64,000 bases of DNA from Isoetes taiwanensis (GCA_021234155.1 JAJEKV010000010.1:9774406-9838405), one strand, 5' to 3'. Counted from the first letter of the stretch, positions 10,269 through 22,896 are shown. The notes: generated by a model not told the origin, from the letters alone. Numbers and translations are program-made.

Positions 10269-12386
10269 TCACCAGTAATCTCCACATGAGCATTCCCCAG
10301 CCTTGAAAAGATGGAATCTGCTTGTATCTCTTACAAGAATTTCACGGTGGACCATTTGAGATATGAACTTTGCAGCAGTATGACAGTCTATGCATACCCG
10401 AAGATTCTTAATAATGCGTAATGGTGTTCCAGGTGGTGTGTTAAGCAGGCCGAAGGCAATAGCCAACTTTTCACTGTGGTAACAAAATGATGCTTCTTCT
10501 TCTACATCCCAAAGAGCTGCCCGGTTATCAGGTAGATACCCATTTTCTATCATTTCAATGTTCAACTTTTCCAACTGAGCATAAATCTCTTTAGTTTGTG
10601 GATGTGACCGGTCTTCTGCAGAAAACTCATGCACATCATTTCTAACTTCAATTGAGCTACAGCCACGTCGTATCCTCACTCCCCTTTCTGCCATCAATTT
10701 CATCACCCTTGCTACATCCTCCCACCTGTGAGCTGTAGCATAAACGTTGGATAGTAATACATAAGGGCCAGCATTGGATGGCTCCAGCTCAATAACATGT
10801 TCTGCAGCTGATATTGCAAGCCGCGAATCATCATGGATTTTGGATGCACCCAACATAGTTGTCCATACTACAGCATTAGGTTGAAATTGCATACTGCACA
10901 TGAGATCCTCTGACTCATCAAGCAGTCCTAACCTTCCAAGAAGATCAATCATGCATCCATAAAGTTCCATTGTTGGTGCAATACCATGGTCTCTGATTGA
11001 TATCAATTGAAGGCATCCCTGGTCCAGCAAGCCAGCATGACTGAGACCATCCAAAATGTTTAGAAAAGTGACCTTATCTGGCTTGATACCCAGATGAAGC
11101 ATTTGACGAAAGATATCAAACGCTTCATGGGCATGCCCATGCTGAGCATATGCTGCAATCATAGCTGTTGAAGACACAGTATTCTTCTCATACATTGTGT
11201 CAAAGACTCTTCTTGCGTCATCTAACTTCCCACACTTCCCGTACATGCTAACAAGTGCAGTCCAAATAATATCATCTAAAGGGACGTGGCTAAGAAGCAA
11301 GTCTTCATGCAGTTGTTTCCCTTCTTCTAAAGCTGCCAGATTACCGCATGCATCAAGCACAATAAGACAGGCAACTAAGTTTAGCTTCATACCCTCCTGC
11401 TGCATTTGTTGAAAAAGTTTAATTGCTTGTTTACCATGCCCGTTGTGAGAATATGATGTAAGCATCGCAGTCCAAGTTATCTCATTTCTCTGGGTCATCT
11501 TATAAAAAATCCTTTCTGCATCCTCTGTGCTTGCACACTTACCATACATTGTGACAAGTGCAGTTCCCACCACAATGTCCATCTCCAATCCGGTTCCCTT
11601 AATGCAGCCATGGATTATCTTACCATCCCACAAAGCTGAGGGTTCTGAACAGGCACCAAGAATAGTGCTCAAAGTCACCTTGTTAGGAACGATGCCTTCT
11701 AACTGCATTTGTCGAAAGAGACGCAGAGCATTCTTATGATACCCATTTTGGCAAAACGCAGCAATACAAATTGTCCACGAGAAGATATTCCTTATCCTGA
11801 TGCTATCAAATATAACATGCACATATTCAATTTTAGCACACTTACCATACATTTCCATAAGCAAATTCCACAAAAACCTATCTTGCCCAAGCCCAGCCTT
11901 CAATATTGCACTATGCAACCTTTTTCCCTCTGCAAATTCCTTTGCATCGCCACATCCACGCAAAAGAGAACCGTAAGTAGCATGATCCTCCGAAAAATGA
12001 ATCTGCTTCCTATTGTTATCCTTTATTAATTCCTTCCTATTTACAAGAAACATTTTTCTGTTTGAAGCACTATGAGAGAACCCATTTTCAATTGAATTTT
12101 GAAAATTACCAGAGACGGAGTTAGAAGAATGGAAAACCCCGTCCGGACGTAATGTTACCCATTTCTTTATGCAATGGGCTTCCATTGTGAACCCAAGCCT
12201 GGAGATGGATTGGCATGGACAAACAGTGCAAGGTGGAGGAGGGCGGGATGATGCCGCCATAGCTTGAGCTCGAATGCATCCCCACAGTAAACGTAAATTT
12301 ACGATCTCGCTTTTTTTGTGGCCACAAAAAGTAAAATTTGTGGCCACATTTTTAAAACTCGACCAAAAAAATAAACGCACGCCCAT
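10269..12386 (-). CDS. DYW-class pentatricopeptide repeat protein
   Basis: An intronless 705-residue protein. The front part (about residues 1-130) is low in motifs and may contain an organelle targeting peptide. An alternative start at Met43 would give a more transit-peptide-like beginning. From about residue 135 there is a run of P/L/S-type PPR repeats, for example TALVTMYGKCASTEDAERIF and TALVSMYGKCGKLDDARRVF. E-type motifs follow, then a full DYW domain (about 610-705). The deaminase signature is intact: HSE at 637-639, the CxxC pair Cys665/Cys668, and the terminal CSCGDYW. DYW PPR proteins recognise specific organelle RNA sites and carry out C-to-U editing; that role is family knowledge and the target cannot be read here. 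No frameshift was seen. The terminal Trp is followed directly by TGA (10,269-10,271). Confidence 0.95.
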   Translation of the reverse strand: MGVRLFFWSSFKNVATNFTFCGHKKSEIVNLRLLWGCIRAQAMAASSRPPPPCTVCPCQSISRLGFTMEAHCIKKWVTLRPDGVFHSSNSVSGNFQNSIENGFSHSASNRKMFLVNRKELIKDNNRKQIHFSEDHATYGSLLRGCGDAKEFAEGKRLHSAILKAGLGQDRFLWNLLMEMYGKCAKIEYVHVIFDSIRIRNIFSWTICIAAFCQNGYHKNALRLFRQMQLEGIVPNKVTLSTILGACSEPSALWDGKIIHGCIKGTGLEMDIVVGTALVTMYGKCASTEDAERIFYKMTQRNEITWTAMLTSYSHNGHGKQAIKLFQQMQQEGMKLNLVACLIVLDACGNLAALEEGKQLHEDLLLSHVPLDDIIWTALVSMYGKCGKLDDARRVFDTMYEKNTVSSTAMIAAYAQHGHAHEAFDIFRQMLHLGIKPDKVTFLNILDGLSHAGLLDQGCLQLISIRDHGIAPTMELYGCMIDLLGRLGLLDESEDLMCSMQFQPNAVVWTTMLGASKIHDDSRLAISAAEHVIELEPSNAGPYVLLSNVYATAHRWEDVARVMKLMAERGVRIRRGCSSIEVRNDVHEFSAEDRSHPQTKEIYAQLEKLNIEMIENGYLPDNRAALWDVEEEASFCYHSEKLAIAFGLLNTPPGTPLRIIKNLRVCIDCHTAAKFISQMVHREILVRDTSRFHLFKAGECSCGDYW

Positions 12387-12539
12387 AACTGTGCCAGTGG
12401 AATCTCAGCCTAAGGACAATCTTTCCCTAGTCGTAAACCACGGGACCAGTATTTTGGGACCAGTATTTTGCTTGTATTTGTGTGTTCAGGTATTTTTTGG
12501 TAACCTTGGTTACCACTTTCCTAAGCGGCACCACCAGAG

Positions 12540-12745
12540 CACCGCTAACACTGTATTTTTTCATTAAAAACATTACATTTACCATTGAAAACACTGTATT
12601 CTTTACAATTACCATTGAAAACATTATATTTACCATTGAAAACACTGTATTCTTTACACTGTATTCTTTATATTTACCATTGAAAACATTACATTTACCA
12701 TTGAAAACTGCATCAGTCTTTTTCTATTGAAAACCATTGAAAATC
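12540..12745 (+). repeat. Minisatellite upstream of the PPR gene
   Basis: Irregular tandem units of ACCATTGAAAACATTACATTT and ACTGTATTCTTTACA type, about 20-45 bp each. They lie 150-350 bp upstream of the divergent PPR start. Confidence 0.8.
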
Positions 12746-13024
12746 AGTCATATCTTCAAACTCCTCATACTAGCATTGCAGTCAGCAAATTTTATACTTA
12801 GCAAAGACAAAGCAAAACCAAGCAAAATAAAACACCTTGTATTATCCATTGCAGGTTACAGAAACCTGCATGAAAACAATAACCTGAATCAGTTAAATAA
12901 ACAAAAAAAAAAAAACCTGAAAACTAGAAGAACAATCACATTACCAGAAAATAAACCTTGACAAGCACGAGGTCTTCCAAGATATTCTATAAGAAAACAC
13001 AAGCCAATGCATTCAGAATATAAA

Positions 13025-13215
13025 ACTCGAGTTCTTACTTCAGTGATAAGCTCAGAGATAAGCTCCAGAGAAAAACCAGAGAAAGCTCCAGATATAAAAC
13101 CAGAGATAAGCTCCAGAGAAAGCTCGAGATATAAAACCAGAGATAAGCTTAGAGATAAGCTCCAAAGACTAGCTCAGAGATAAGCGCCAGAGATAAGCTC
13201 AGCAAGGCAAAAAGC
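13025..13215 (+). repeat. Minisatellite of CAGAGATAAGCTC units
   Basis: Repeated blocks of CAGAGATAAGCTCCAGAGAA and GATATAAAACCAGAGATAAG alternate through the interval. It is non-coding. Confidence 0.85.
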
Positions 13216-13529
13216 TCCAAGAACGTCGAAGAGGACACCACAGATTACTACCAGACGATAAGCTCGACCGCCAACAAGGTAAAAACTCCAAGAACCTGTA
13301 AAAAACCATCAAAGATTAAGAAAACACAAGAATAACCAAAATGTATGCTCAAATCTCGAAGCGCCAAAGGGATTTTACCGAAAAATGGCCGAAACTCTTT
13401 ACTGTCTTCCAAATCTGCAGCAAGAAAAAAAAATTAGAAATAACACCGGGCGCCAACGATATTCATGCTTCGGGCATAAGAAATTACCAGATTAAGCCAA
13501 AAACATGCTCCTCTGGCAGCATGCAGCCA

Positions 13530-13751
13530 TAGAAAATTGCCAGAGAGAGAGAGATTGCCAGAGAGAGAAAATTGCCAGAGAGAGAGAGAGAAAATTAACA
13601 GGTTGTTTTTTTTCCGCCTCGGCGCCAGTGTACGCAAAACACTGGTCCACGTGGTCCACGTGCGTGAACCCATGGGCACTCGGGGGTTTCCGGCGGGAAA
13701 CTGCCTGGCGGCGCTGCTGCTCGGGAAACCCCCTCGTACCCATGGGTTCCC
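13530..13751. repeat. GA-rich run followed by a GC-rich inverted repeat
   Basis: GAGAGAGAG-rich sequence (about 13,540-13,595) is followed by inverted arms: GAACCCATGGGCACTCGGGG near 13,665-13,691 and its near-complement ending near 13,751, with a GC-rich loop between. The arms are about 27 bp with a few mismatches. This is probably a small foldback element. Confidence 0.7.
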
Positions 13752-13859
13752 TAGCACGTAACTTGCAGTTGCAGTTGGAAAATCCTGAGTCGAAAGATGG
13801 GACTGAAGAAAAGGGAAACCATCGAGAACATGGATTTTCAATGATAACATACTAGGCAC

Positions 13860-15710
13860 GCACTAGAAATATTGTAGTAGTTCTCATGCAATACACCTTC
13901 AAAACCATATGAAAATTATAAAAAAAAAATTGAAAAAAATACAAAAGCAACCCTATGTTAGATATTTAGTTTAATAGTTGGTACGAGGTTCATAGGGTCC
14001 TGGTGCTATTGATTAAAACTCATATAATGTTGCCTCTATTTTACACTATTGCAGATGTCTGGTTTTAAACTATTGTAGCGGTGTAACATAGCTTTAATCC
14101 TTTTGCTCAAGAAGGTCGGTTCCCAAAAGTTGGAAGAGTATAATCCATTGAATATTTTGATTTGCAGATCAATTCTAGTTTATAATCCGAATTCAATGCC
14201 ACGTTTTTTTAGGCAGAGACATTTTTCATGCCAGTGCCCATATATTATGCAAGTCCCATAATATACCCCCAAGGGCAAGTTACATTAACATGTTACCTTA
14301 ACAAGTTAATGTAATATGTGGGCCATTAAAGTTTCACATGTGACATGTAAATGTCTTTAATTAAAGCATTTATAATAAAGGTGACTTTAGGGCCCATTTG
14401 CCAAATGGCAAGGCGCTATGTGGGGCCAGATGGTCCAATCGCATGGCCAGGTCCAATTTCGAGGCTATTTAAGGAAGGAGATCCAAACCTTAAACCTTTT
14501 AGGTTCTGGGTCATTCGCCGGTTAGGGAGCTTGAGAAGGTAGTTGCGAGCAGTGTAGGGATCAACCGAGCGTCAGAGCTCGAGTAGAGCTTGCATGTATC
14601 AGGCTCTACTTTAGACCTTAGTTCTTGAGGGAGATCGCCATATCACTCACAGTGGCAATTTATGTCAAGGATCATGTTGGTCTTTGTTCAACAAATATCA
14701 TGTCCCTACAAGGATTCAGAAATGGTTGCTCTGAAGTGGTTTTGTTTCAAAGATTAGTAGAGATGAATGAAGGAAGGAAGGAAGGAAGGTACTTTTATCG
14801 TCCACGGAGACCAATCGGTCTATCGGTCTGAAGGGCAAGGATGGGTGAGGCCCATGAAAACAATGTTTTTTTTAAGGGCTTTTACTTCGATTTTGAAATC
14901 CCCTTCTGTCAAGCCCCAATACAAACAGGGTGTTAAGCTATTTGAAGTTTATGGTTTTGTTGGGTTGATTTCTACTACTGACTTCATGTTTGCCAATGTT
15001 ATCATAAATTATGTGCTTTCTAGAAATTTTCTAATATTTTTGCTAATTTGTTTTGCGCTTTGGGGAGGGGGAGGGAAGGGGACACCCATCTATGTCACAC
15101 TTAACAGGAGAATCGTTCGATGGAGGACATCTGCTGCTCGAATTGATGCAAGAAATGGCTCATCCGATGCTCTGAGATGTGCTCTATCTGGTGACTGTAA
15201 AATGGTTTTATTTGGTGCCCTCAATGGCCAATTACAGAGCTCCAAACAAGGCCCTTTTTCTGCCCCTAATGGCTCACTGAGGTGCCCAAGAATGGTCGGT
15301 AGCCGTAATGAACTCAGAACAAGGCAAGCGAATATGCTTTGGAAAGCCTAGAACAAGTAATTTTCAATGCCATTTGGCTGGTTGCATTTCGCCTGATGTG
15401 GAAAAAGTTATTTAAGAGAGAAGAAAATATGAAAAAGGGGGAAAATTTAAATCTAAAAAGATCTCCTTAAATGCAGATGGGCCATTAGGGCCATTAGGAT
15501 CCCCGAGCCTAAGATCCCCCTCCCTCCCTCCTCCCCCCAATTTTTCTTTTTTGTAGGCATATTTCCCAAAAGCTTGGTTTCATTTTCTTGGCATTACGTA
15601 TTATCCTAGCAGATACAACTTTAGATTAAGTGCTTTCACGTCTCATATTTATTGATGAATTAATCTTTGGTTTTCTGCTAATGCCATTTAGTTACTCTGA
15701 TTTATATGCC
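13860..15710. other. Gene-poor stretch, possible decayed retroelement
   Basis: No protein family was recognised. A 194-codon plus-strand frame (14,767-15,351) has no visible domain and includes a GGAA microsatellite at its start. The 14,280-14,640 part is LTR-like in texture (TATTTAAGG followed by a GC-richer leader), but I found no partner repeat. Confidence 0.3.
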
Positions 15711-15713
15711 GAT

Positions 15714-15714
<1 letters not shown>

Positions 15715-15782
<68 letters not shown>
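15715..15782 (+). repeat. (ATCT)n microsatellite
   Basis: About 17 uninterrupted copies of the 4-bp unit. Confidence 0.97.
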
Positions 15783-16515
15783 AAAGATTTATGTTATGTA
15801 TGGAGATATGCAACATAAAATGCAAAGATTGGTTTCCATGGGCTTCTAATTATGATGTTATTAGTTTGTATAACATTCCACGTGAAATAGTTCCATCAAC
15901 TTGGAAAATACGTTTATGTTTCCAGCTTTATATGATCAGATATTGGGCTATCACACTTCTTATTTATGTGATGATTACAATCATGTTCATTGGCATGGCA
16001 TATATAAGTCTAAAATATGTGGGACCTTCCCCAGATTTTTTTTGTACTATTTTTGGTATGTGTAACATATTTATTCTCAACGTGGTTTGCAAGATGCATG
16101 TTCTAAAAGAAGTGTGCCATGGACGAGTTTACAAGACAGCTTGATATGGACAAAAGACCATCATCACATAATACGAATCAATCCATCCACCCAATTTCAG
16201 ATTTACCATTAATTGAGATAAATATGGCTTTCTTTAGACACACGTGATATTTTGTTCTTTTTCTAGATTGGAATGGACCACTACATTCAATAATTAGTAT
16301 TTAATATCTGAATGATTCATGGTCGAAGAACTTCTATTATGTCTAAGAGCATGAAATGGATCAAGATAGACATTCTGAGCAGAAAATTGTGTTGCAAAAG
16401 AGCTGTTATACATAGGTCTTCATCATATGATCTGGAACAATCCATTCATTTTATTTCTGGTTTACAATTAATTGAGATAAGTATGGCTTGTAAGGGAACA
16501 GGTAAGAACAAAGAT
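15783..16515. other. No gene recognised
   Basis: AT-rich sequence between two microsatellites. Related short motifs (GAATGGACCACTACATTC and TTTACAATTAATTGAGATAA types) appear twice. No coding support. Confidence 0.4.
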
Positions 16516-16635
16516 AGGATAGGATAGGATAGGATAGGATAGGATAGGATAGGATAGGATAGGATAGGATAGGATAGGATAGGATAGGATAGGATAGGAT
16601 AGGATAGGATAGGATAGGATAGGATAGGATAGGAT
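16516..16635 (+). repeat. (AGGAT)n microsatellite
   Basis: About 24 perfect copies of AGGAT in a row, decaying to AAGAT at the right edge. A pentanucleotide array this long and this pure suggests recent expansion. Confidence 0.97.
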
Positions 16636-16639
16636 AAGA

Positions 16640-17950
16640 TAAGTCTAGTTTTTTAGCATCTATGGGAAGCTCTACGACTTATGGGATGAAGCATATGCAA
16701 AGAGCAAGAGCCCAAAATGAAGCTTGGGGAGTAAACACCATCATAAGAACAAAAGAATAGAAACTATAAGCAAAGATAATAAACCTCAAGAGAATAGTTT
16801 TACTGCACTAAAGGTAGCCCAGCTAAGGATTGGGAGGCCAACAGTCGCGAATGATGGCTGTGCCACCCATATACACTGCCCACTTCTTTTGCATTCTCGC
16901 TTCCCAAACCTTAGACAGCTCTGCATGCCTTCTAGACAAATGCAGAGGGGAGAGATGTTCATGCACAAAGAAATCAGTGCCCTTGAGGCGACTTCCATGT
17001 TTAAAACACCTAGACAACATGTGGTGTGTGAAAATGCACTAAAATGTGGCGAGGCTGATCGAATCTATGAGTACCAACCCGTGTAGTTTTGACAATGCTA
17101 GTGCTCTATATATGCATCGTATCTGTGAAAAAATGTTCAGCTTCCATTGCATTTGAGTGCTCTCTTGTCTCAGGTTCCCCCACTAAATGTAAATTCAAAC
17201 CCCTATCTTGTTTGAACTAGCCTAGTTCTGGTTCTTTCATATTAGCCTGTGCCTCCTTCACTGTCCCTGTATCCATGTCCTCTGTTTGTACATCCATGTC
17301 AACTCGCTAGGCCTGCTCGTCCGTCTATACCATGACGTGGACTTGAATATGCTCTTCGGTCTACAGTTGTAGACACCTGAAGGGGCTGTTCTGAGCGCTT
17401 TAAGACGATAGAGTAAAGCAGAATGAAAAGTTCATACAAGTATTTTGCCTCTATTAAAAACTTGTACCTTGGTAAAGTATTTTAGGCCAAAGGCCTAAAA
17501 TCAGGTTCTAACCTAACACATCGAAGCAAGGGAGCACGAGTGCTTGGAGATCAGTCACCTGCTCTAGCAATGGTACCACTGGTGATGCCTGGCCTTGGGT
17601 TCACTTCCTTCCTTTCCATTTCCTTGGCCTTATGAGTCATGGTGTAGACCAAAACGGCCTGAAAGCAAGACCCCAGTGAGAGAATAGGCAAGGAAGAAGT
17701 GTTGCTCATAGGGTGTTTTTTATGCTCATAATTCAAAGCAGGAAATCAAAAACATCGTATGCACAAATTTTTGAGGTCTGGAGGAAAACCCTAGTGCGAG
17801 AATGTGGGCTAAACCTTAAACCTAAAGAGAGAGCGGCCCCAGGTGCTAGAGGGAAGGCACTAGGGGGAAGGGACTAAGAGGAAGGGGCTAGGGAAGGCGC
17901 TAGGTGCTAGGGAAGGAAATTGAGTTGGACACATTTTCACAACTAAGTAA
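16640..17950. other. Gene-poor stretch
   Basis: No domain was seen in the overlapping small frames. A GGAAGGCACTAGGGGGAAGG-like cluster of short repeats lies at 17,840-17,920. Confidence 0.4.
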
Positions 17951-17954
17951 GATA

Positions 17955-18060
17955 TCTCATGGAAATTCAAGAGATGGAGCAAAATATGAAACCAGATGAA
18001 ATAATATTTATTAGTTGTCTTGTTGCATGCAGCCATGAAGGATTAATGGATGGAGATCTA
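17955..18060 (+). pseudogene. PPR gene remnant
   Basis: The frame reads MEQNMKPDEIIFISCLVACS followed by HEGLMDG, the typical junction of two PPR repeats. The frame continues to 18,207 without recognisable repeats. This is a single surviving repeat of a lost gene. Confidence 0.75.
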
Positions 18061-18209
18061 TCTATTGTCAAATCGGATTTGATAAGTGCCTATAGAATGT
18101 TGTGCAACCTAACGTTGGTCAAACAATATTTTGACCATATTATTGAGTTGGACAGTTGGATAGTGACTTGTGGTTGGGATATATGCTTCTTTCAAATCTT
18201 TAGATGATC

Positions 18210-19670
18210 ATTTATACACGCAATGATCAAGAGAATGTGCTAATGGATGAAACGATCTCATGCAAGAACCATCCTCACTTTTGTGCAGTTAATGGTGCTA
18301 GATGAAATTATTTCTAGCATCATATTGAAGCCACATCCTTCAAAACTCAATTTTGCAGGAAGATCAATCTTGGAAAACAACTTTCAAAATCTGAAAGAAG
18401 AAGGTTTTTAGGCAGTCAATCTATTGGAGTACCTACATGTTATAATTAGGTAGTGCAGAGTCGAATATCTTGCAAGTATCTTGTCTGTGCCAGCACGGAA
18501 TAAAGGGAGAGAGATTTCCACTAAGCATAATACTTGGAATTTTTTCAATGCTATGGTGTATTACACATTGTCTCTTAATACGGCGCAATGTGCTGAATTG
18601 TTTTTTGGCTCTATTGCTCAAGATAGATTTTTGGATCTCGTGCTAATTATAAGACATGGAGCTTCTGAACACGAGCTTGAAGCATAAACCTAACCTATAC
18701 AAAGTGTGTACAATTGTTGAAACATGGGAATTGTTGGTCTCCGTGTTATTCAAGACTAGTTGTTTTGATATAGTCATGAAGTTATACCCTTGTTAGATCT
18801 ACAAGCCTCAATCTAAAGTCTAGAAAGATATGTGAAATTTAAGATTATCTTTTGTTGTAGGATCCTTATAAATAGTTGCCCTAACTTATGTGAGGCAAAG
18901 ATGGGCACCATTTCTACAATGCACGTGTCTTTGGAGCTTAGAAGATTGTACCCTTATTTTCTGAATTCACATAATATCTCTACTAAGCAAAAAATGCACA
19001 CCACATGGAGTGTGTAGTTGGCATAGAATACTCTTATTTATGATGCACTTCATGTGAGCTATATATTCGGCAATGCCAGGCACCCGAATTTATTGGCTTC
19101 GTGATTAAACTTGGATAAACCATACTACCGTCATTAGTTTGTTCGATAACCTCGTGAAAATTTGGATTCTATTTTAAGATGAAAAAAAGATTCAAAGATG
19201 TAGAGAATAGTTCGTGAAATTTTTCACCATATGTGGAAATCCTTCCTATTTTCTACCATGTATGGCATTGGAAAATATTCCAAAGTGACGTGACGTGATG
19301 TTTTAATGGATAGCGCCTGCCTTGATAAGCATGATCCTTGACGTGTGTCAATGTTTCAAATGTAAAAATCTTGTTATAGTTATCTACGAAATAATTGGGT
19401 GCTTGGGAGACATTGAAATGGCAAATGGCAAAAGCATGCTAGGATGTTCTCTCACTCGCACTGTGATGCAACAAACCTAAATGAGGTCCAATGGCGCATT
19501 TCAAAGGCCCAACTCCTGTAATGCAAAGTGAATGTTCATATGTTCCAATTACTGTCCACTATATGTGGGTATACAGATGGAGGGGTGCCCCTTAGTGGCA
19601 CACTATTGAAGTTATGCAAGCAACAACAAGAACTGGGCTCGTCATCTCTACCTGCCTCGCATACCTCATC
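18210..19670. other. No gene recognised
   Basis: AT-rich with only short frames. Nothing else was seen on either strand. Confidence 0.4.
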
Positions 19671-19679
19671 TAGCTAACA

Positions 19680-19979
19680 AGTTTGCTCCATGTTCGCCTT
19701 CTAGATGCCAACGGCCGATTTGGTCGTTGCGGCACTTCCAAGTATCTGGCGACTGCCGAATGCTTACACAGGCTATAGGAGGAGCAAGGAGGAGTGATTG
19801 TTTTGGTGGATAAAGAAGCAATTGTACTGCTTGTCAAGTCTGAGTCTACTCCAGGGTTGCAACATCGGGTTGAAATGTACTCTATGTATTGTAGTTGTTG
19901 TTTAAATATTGTTTCTGGGTGCAAGCACCTTTTGGCAGCTAAGTACTACCTTGGTAAGCATCATCCTGACATGATTTAG
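19680..19979 (+). pseudogene. SWIM zinc-finger fragment, probably transposase-derived
   Basis: The frame at 19,794-19,979 ends with CSCCLNIVSGCKHLLAAKYY, a CxC...CxH arrangement typical of SWIM zinc fingers. In plants this finger is common at the C-terminus of MULE-type transposases and their relatives (family knowledge). The upstream coding sense is broken by stops. No inverted ends were recognised around it. Confidence 0.5.
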
Positions 19980-21540
19980 GAGCTCTACCCCTCAGTAGGT
20001 CCATCTGATTTTCCTATGGTTGACCTTGGAGTGGAAACCCCAATAGGTCAGGATGCTAGCGACACAACTTGCAAGGGTAGAAGTGGAAAATGAGGAGGAG
20101 CTCGAGCAGATCATTCAAGAAGTCTGACAAGATGGTAGACTCCTAGATTTTGTAGACAACGCAGTGCCATGAAGTTTAAGGGATCATATGCAGAGTCACA
20201 GGTTGCTGCTCGTGCACCCCTTTTTCAAGCTAGGCAACCAAGTCCACTACAACAAACACCACCTTTGCAAATTGGCAGTAGGCCAAGAGGAGGGTCTTGT
20301 GATGTTCCAGCATAATATATGGTACGAATACATATATTATACTGCCACGCTACTCGTACATGTCACCCTAATGACATGTGCTTGGAAACTGTAAAGGGTT
20401 GCACCCTAGGGGGCAACCTCTTATATTGCACATGTCTATAAACATATGCATTTAATCCCTTTGCCACATGGCAAAACCCCATATGTCCTATTAACCCTAA
20501 CCCTAAAAGGTCATGTAGGGAAAATCCTAAACCTTTTCCATTTTCGCATTTTGGCTTCCTTGAGCCATTCCAGACAAGCCAAGCTGCTAATTAATTCGCA
20601 TTGCCAAAGGCCGCCAAGCCGCCTTTGCACAATAGATCTCAAAATTCAATCGCCTTCGACCCAAACAAAGGCATGGACGCGATTCGAGGTGCGAGAGCAA
20701 GCCGGGGATCAGGTAAACAATGATTTTATTGTGCAATGCTGACTTTTAATCTGGCAATGAGTTGGGTTAGCATGTTAGATTAGCCTTAGCAGCCGTATAG
20801 ATTCTAAGATCACAAGCCCTAACAAAGGAACCTAACCATGTATGTTTAGGTAGATAGATTAGATGTTATTCTGTATTTCAGTTCTATGTGATGATGTTCT
20901 ATTCTATGCAAACTCCTGTGTATTGGAAAGGGGGATAGAGACCCTGAAAGCTTTAGTAGTTGATGTATCTGGATAGCCTCATTAATTTCCAAATAATGCG
21001 GCCTGTGCATAAGGGCCCGCCTGGCTGTGGGTGGCGGGGCTAGACCGGTGGATGAGGAGGACATGTCCCATTGCAGATCGATCCCTCTGGTGTGTAAAGC
21101 CTACCAAGGATCTTAGCGGGCTAGGCCTAATAGTTTTTTACTCCGTGTGGGCAAGGCATGGGCTCAACACCTCTTGGTTGATGCATCACCTTCAATGAGG
21201 TTCAAGTCGTAGACGGGCAGTGGCCCTCTAGCCGGTTGTGATGGGCATGTATACCTCTGGAGGGAGTGATCTCCTCCTGCCTTGTTAGGGCTGGGGAGAT
21301 GAAACCCAGGAGTAGCCCCCTTGGCTATGCACCCAGGTCCAGTCCCAAGACTTATCAGCCTATTCTGCAAAGTATGCACAGGAGGGGCGGATGGAGAGGA
21401 CTACCCAACATCTATGTTCCTATGCCAGCCCAATCCATTGACATGAATTCTGTCTGCACATGCCGTCAGTCCATTCACCTTGGGTCTGAGCCTTGGGTAG
21501 GATCTCCCCCATGATGATGTTGTTGATGATGCCATGGTGA
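19980..21540. other. Gene-poor stretch
   Basis: No family match. A short telomere-like run AACCCTAACCCTAAAA lies near 20,495. The 20,300-20,760 part has LTR-like texture without a second copy in the window. Confidence 0.35.
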
Positions 21541-21564
21541 GCCACCCTTCCAGGCACATAACAA

Positions 21565-22064
21565 CCAACACATAACAACCATTGACATTAACAACCAACA
21601 CATAACTACCATTGACATTAATTAACACAACCATTGGGTCCAACACATTTAAATTAAAATCCCCCTTAAACCCCTTTGGTTTGGGGTGCATATTCACATG
21701 GGGTGACTTCGCAACGAGAGTCGCTGGATAGGCATATTCACCCCTTATTCCTTAATCTACACCGCGTAAAGTTCCTCGCTTGTGGGGTATGCAAGTACAA
21801 AATTTGCTATAATTGTATAAAAAAGATTCACAAAATACTATAAGATTTCAAGCTTAAATACTATATGGTGTTGATTTCGACGCGTGCAAAAAATACAATT
21901 ATGAGGGCTCGCCGCCCTCACGCCACCCCCGTGTGAATATGCACCCAAACCAAAGGGGGTTTAAGGGGATTTTAATTTAAATGTGTTGGACCCAATGGTT
22001 GTGTTAATTAATGTCAATGGTAGTTATGTGTTGGTTGTTAATGTCAATGGTTGTTATGTGTTGG
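21565..22064. mobile_element. Foldback element with 140-bp arms
   Basis: The left arm (about 21,565-21,704) and right arm (about 21,925-22,064) are near-perfect reverse complements over about 140 bp, with only a few single-base differences. They enclose a loop of about 220 bp with no open frame. The arms contain internal direct repeats (CATTGACATTAACAACCAAC type). The high identity suggests a young non-autonomous foldback or MITE-like element. Confidence 0.85.
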
Positions 22065-22069
22065 GGATT

Positions 22070-22265
22070 TAATTTTTATATATTGGATGTTAATGGTTTG
22101 TGTTGCAAAAAAATTTTTTGCCTTCGGGCCTTAGGGATGTCCCCGGGGTGAATATGCACTCAAACCACAGGGGTTTTTAGGGGGGATTTAATTTTTATAT
22201 GTTGGATGTTAATGGTTTGTGTTGCAAAAAATTTTTTTTGGCCCCTTCGGGGCCTTAGGGATGTC
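22070..22265 (+). repeat. Direct repeat next to the foldback element
   Basis: The segment GATTTAATTTTTATATATTG...CCTTAGGGATGTC at 22,067-22,140 recurs at about 22,187-22,264. Between them is GTGAATATGCACTCAAACCA, a variant of the foldback arm tip. This suggests nested or repeated insertion of the same family. Confidence 0.8.
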
Positions 22266-22890
22266 ACACCCCCCATGACAAAAAAATTTAGAATCCAAAC
22301 CAGAAAAAAACTAGAATTCATTTGAGGCTTTCATCACCTGTAGCTTTTGAATTTGATCACAATAAAACAAAAAGAACATAAGTAAAAGTTACCATAAAGA
22401 TAGAGCAGATTGATCCCATTATTCTGAAAGTCATAAAGTTTGCAACACCCATACACAAACATTTTTCAACTGGAATTTAACAGCAGCCTTTGGCCTCCAT
22501 GGATTCTTGTGGTGAGAAACCAAAGTGGGAAACTTTTCTGCTTGTTAGCACAAGGATCTAGAAGCCTTGGAATTCGCTTAATAACTGCCTCAAAATCTAA
22601 AAGTGCATGGTAATTTTTTGCAAGCTTCATTCAGAATGAGCCATAAAACAATATCCAATAGCGCAATCCTGTATTAATCAGCTGGTAGGATGTGAAAGCC
22701 TACCAAACCCGGCCGACAAATTGCTGTTTTAGCATAGATAGCTTAACCAAACATATCCATATCATACACTATCAAAAAGATCTCAGAGAGAGCTTTCCAA
22801 CGCAATAAAAATCATCTCAAACAGAGCTCTGGATTAAAATTTATGATAAGAAATGTGTTGCCGGCGGGAAACTGCACTACATGCGCCCTT
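22266..22890. other. No gene recognised
   Basis: AT-rich sequence without supported frames. Confidence 0.4.
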
Positions 22891-22896
22891 CAAGCC

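Noticed and set aside
20490-20515. Telomere-like CCCTAA repeats
   Set aside because: Only about two and a half units; too short to mean an interstitial telomere array.
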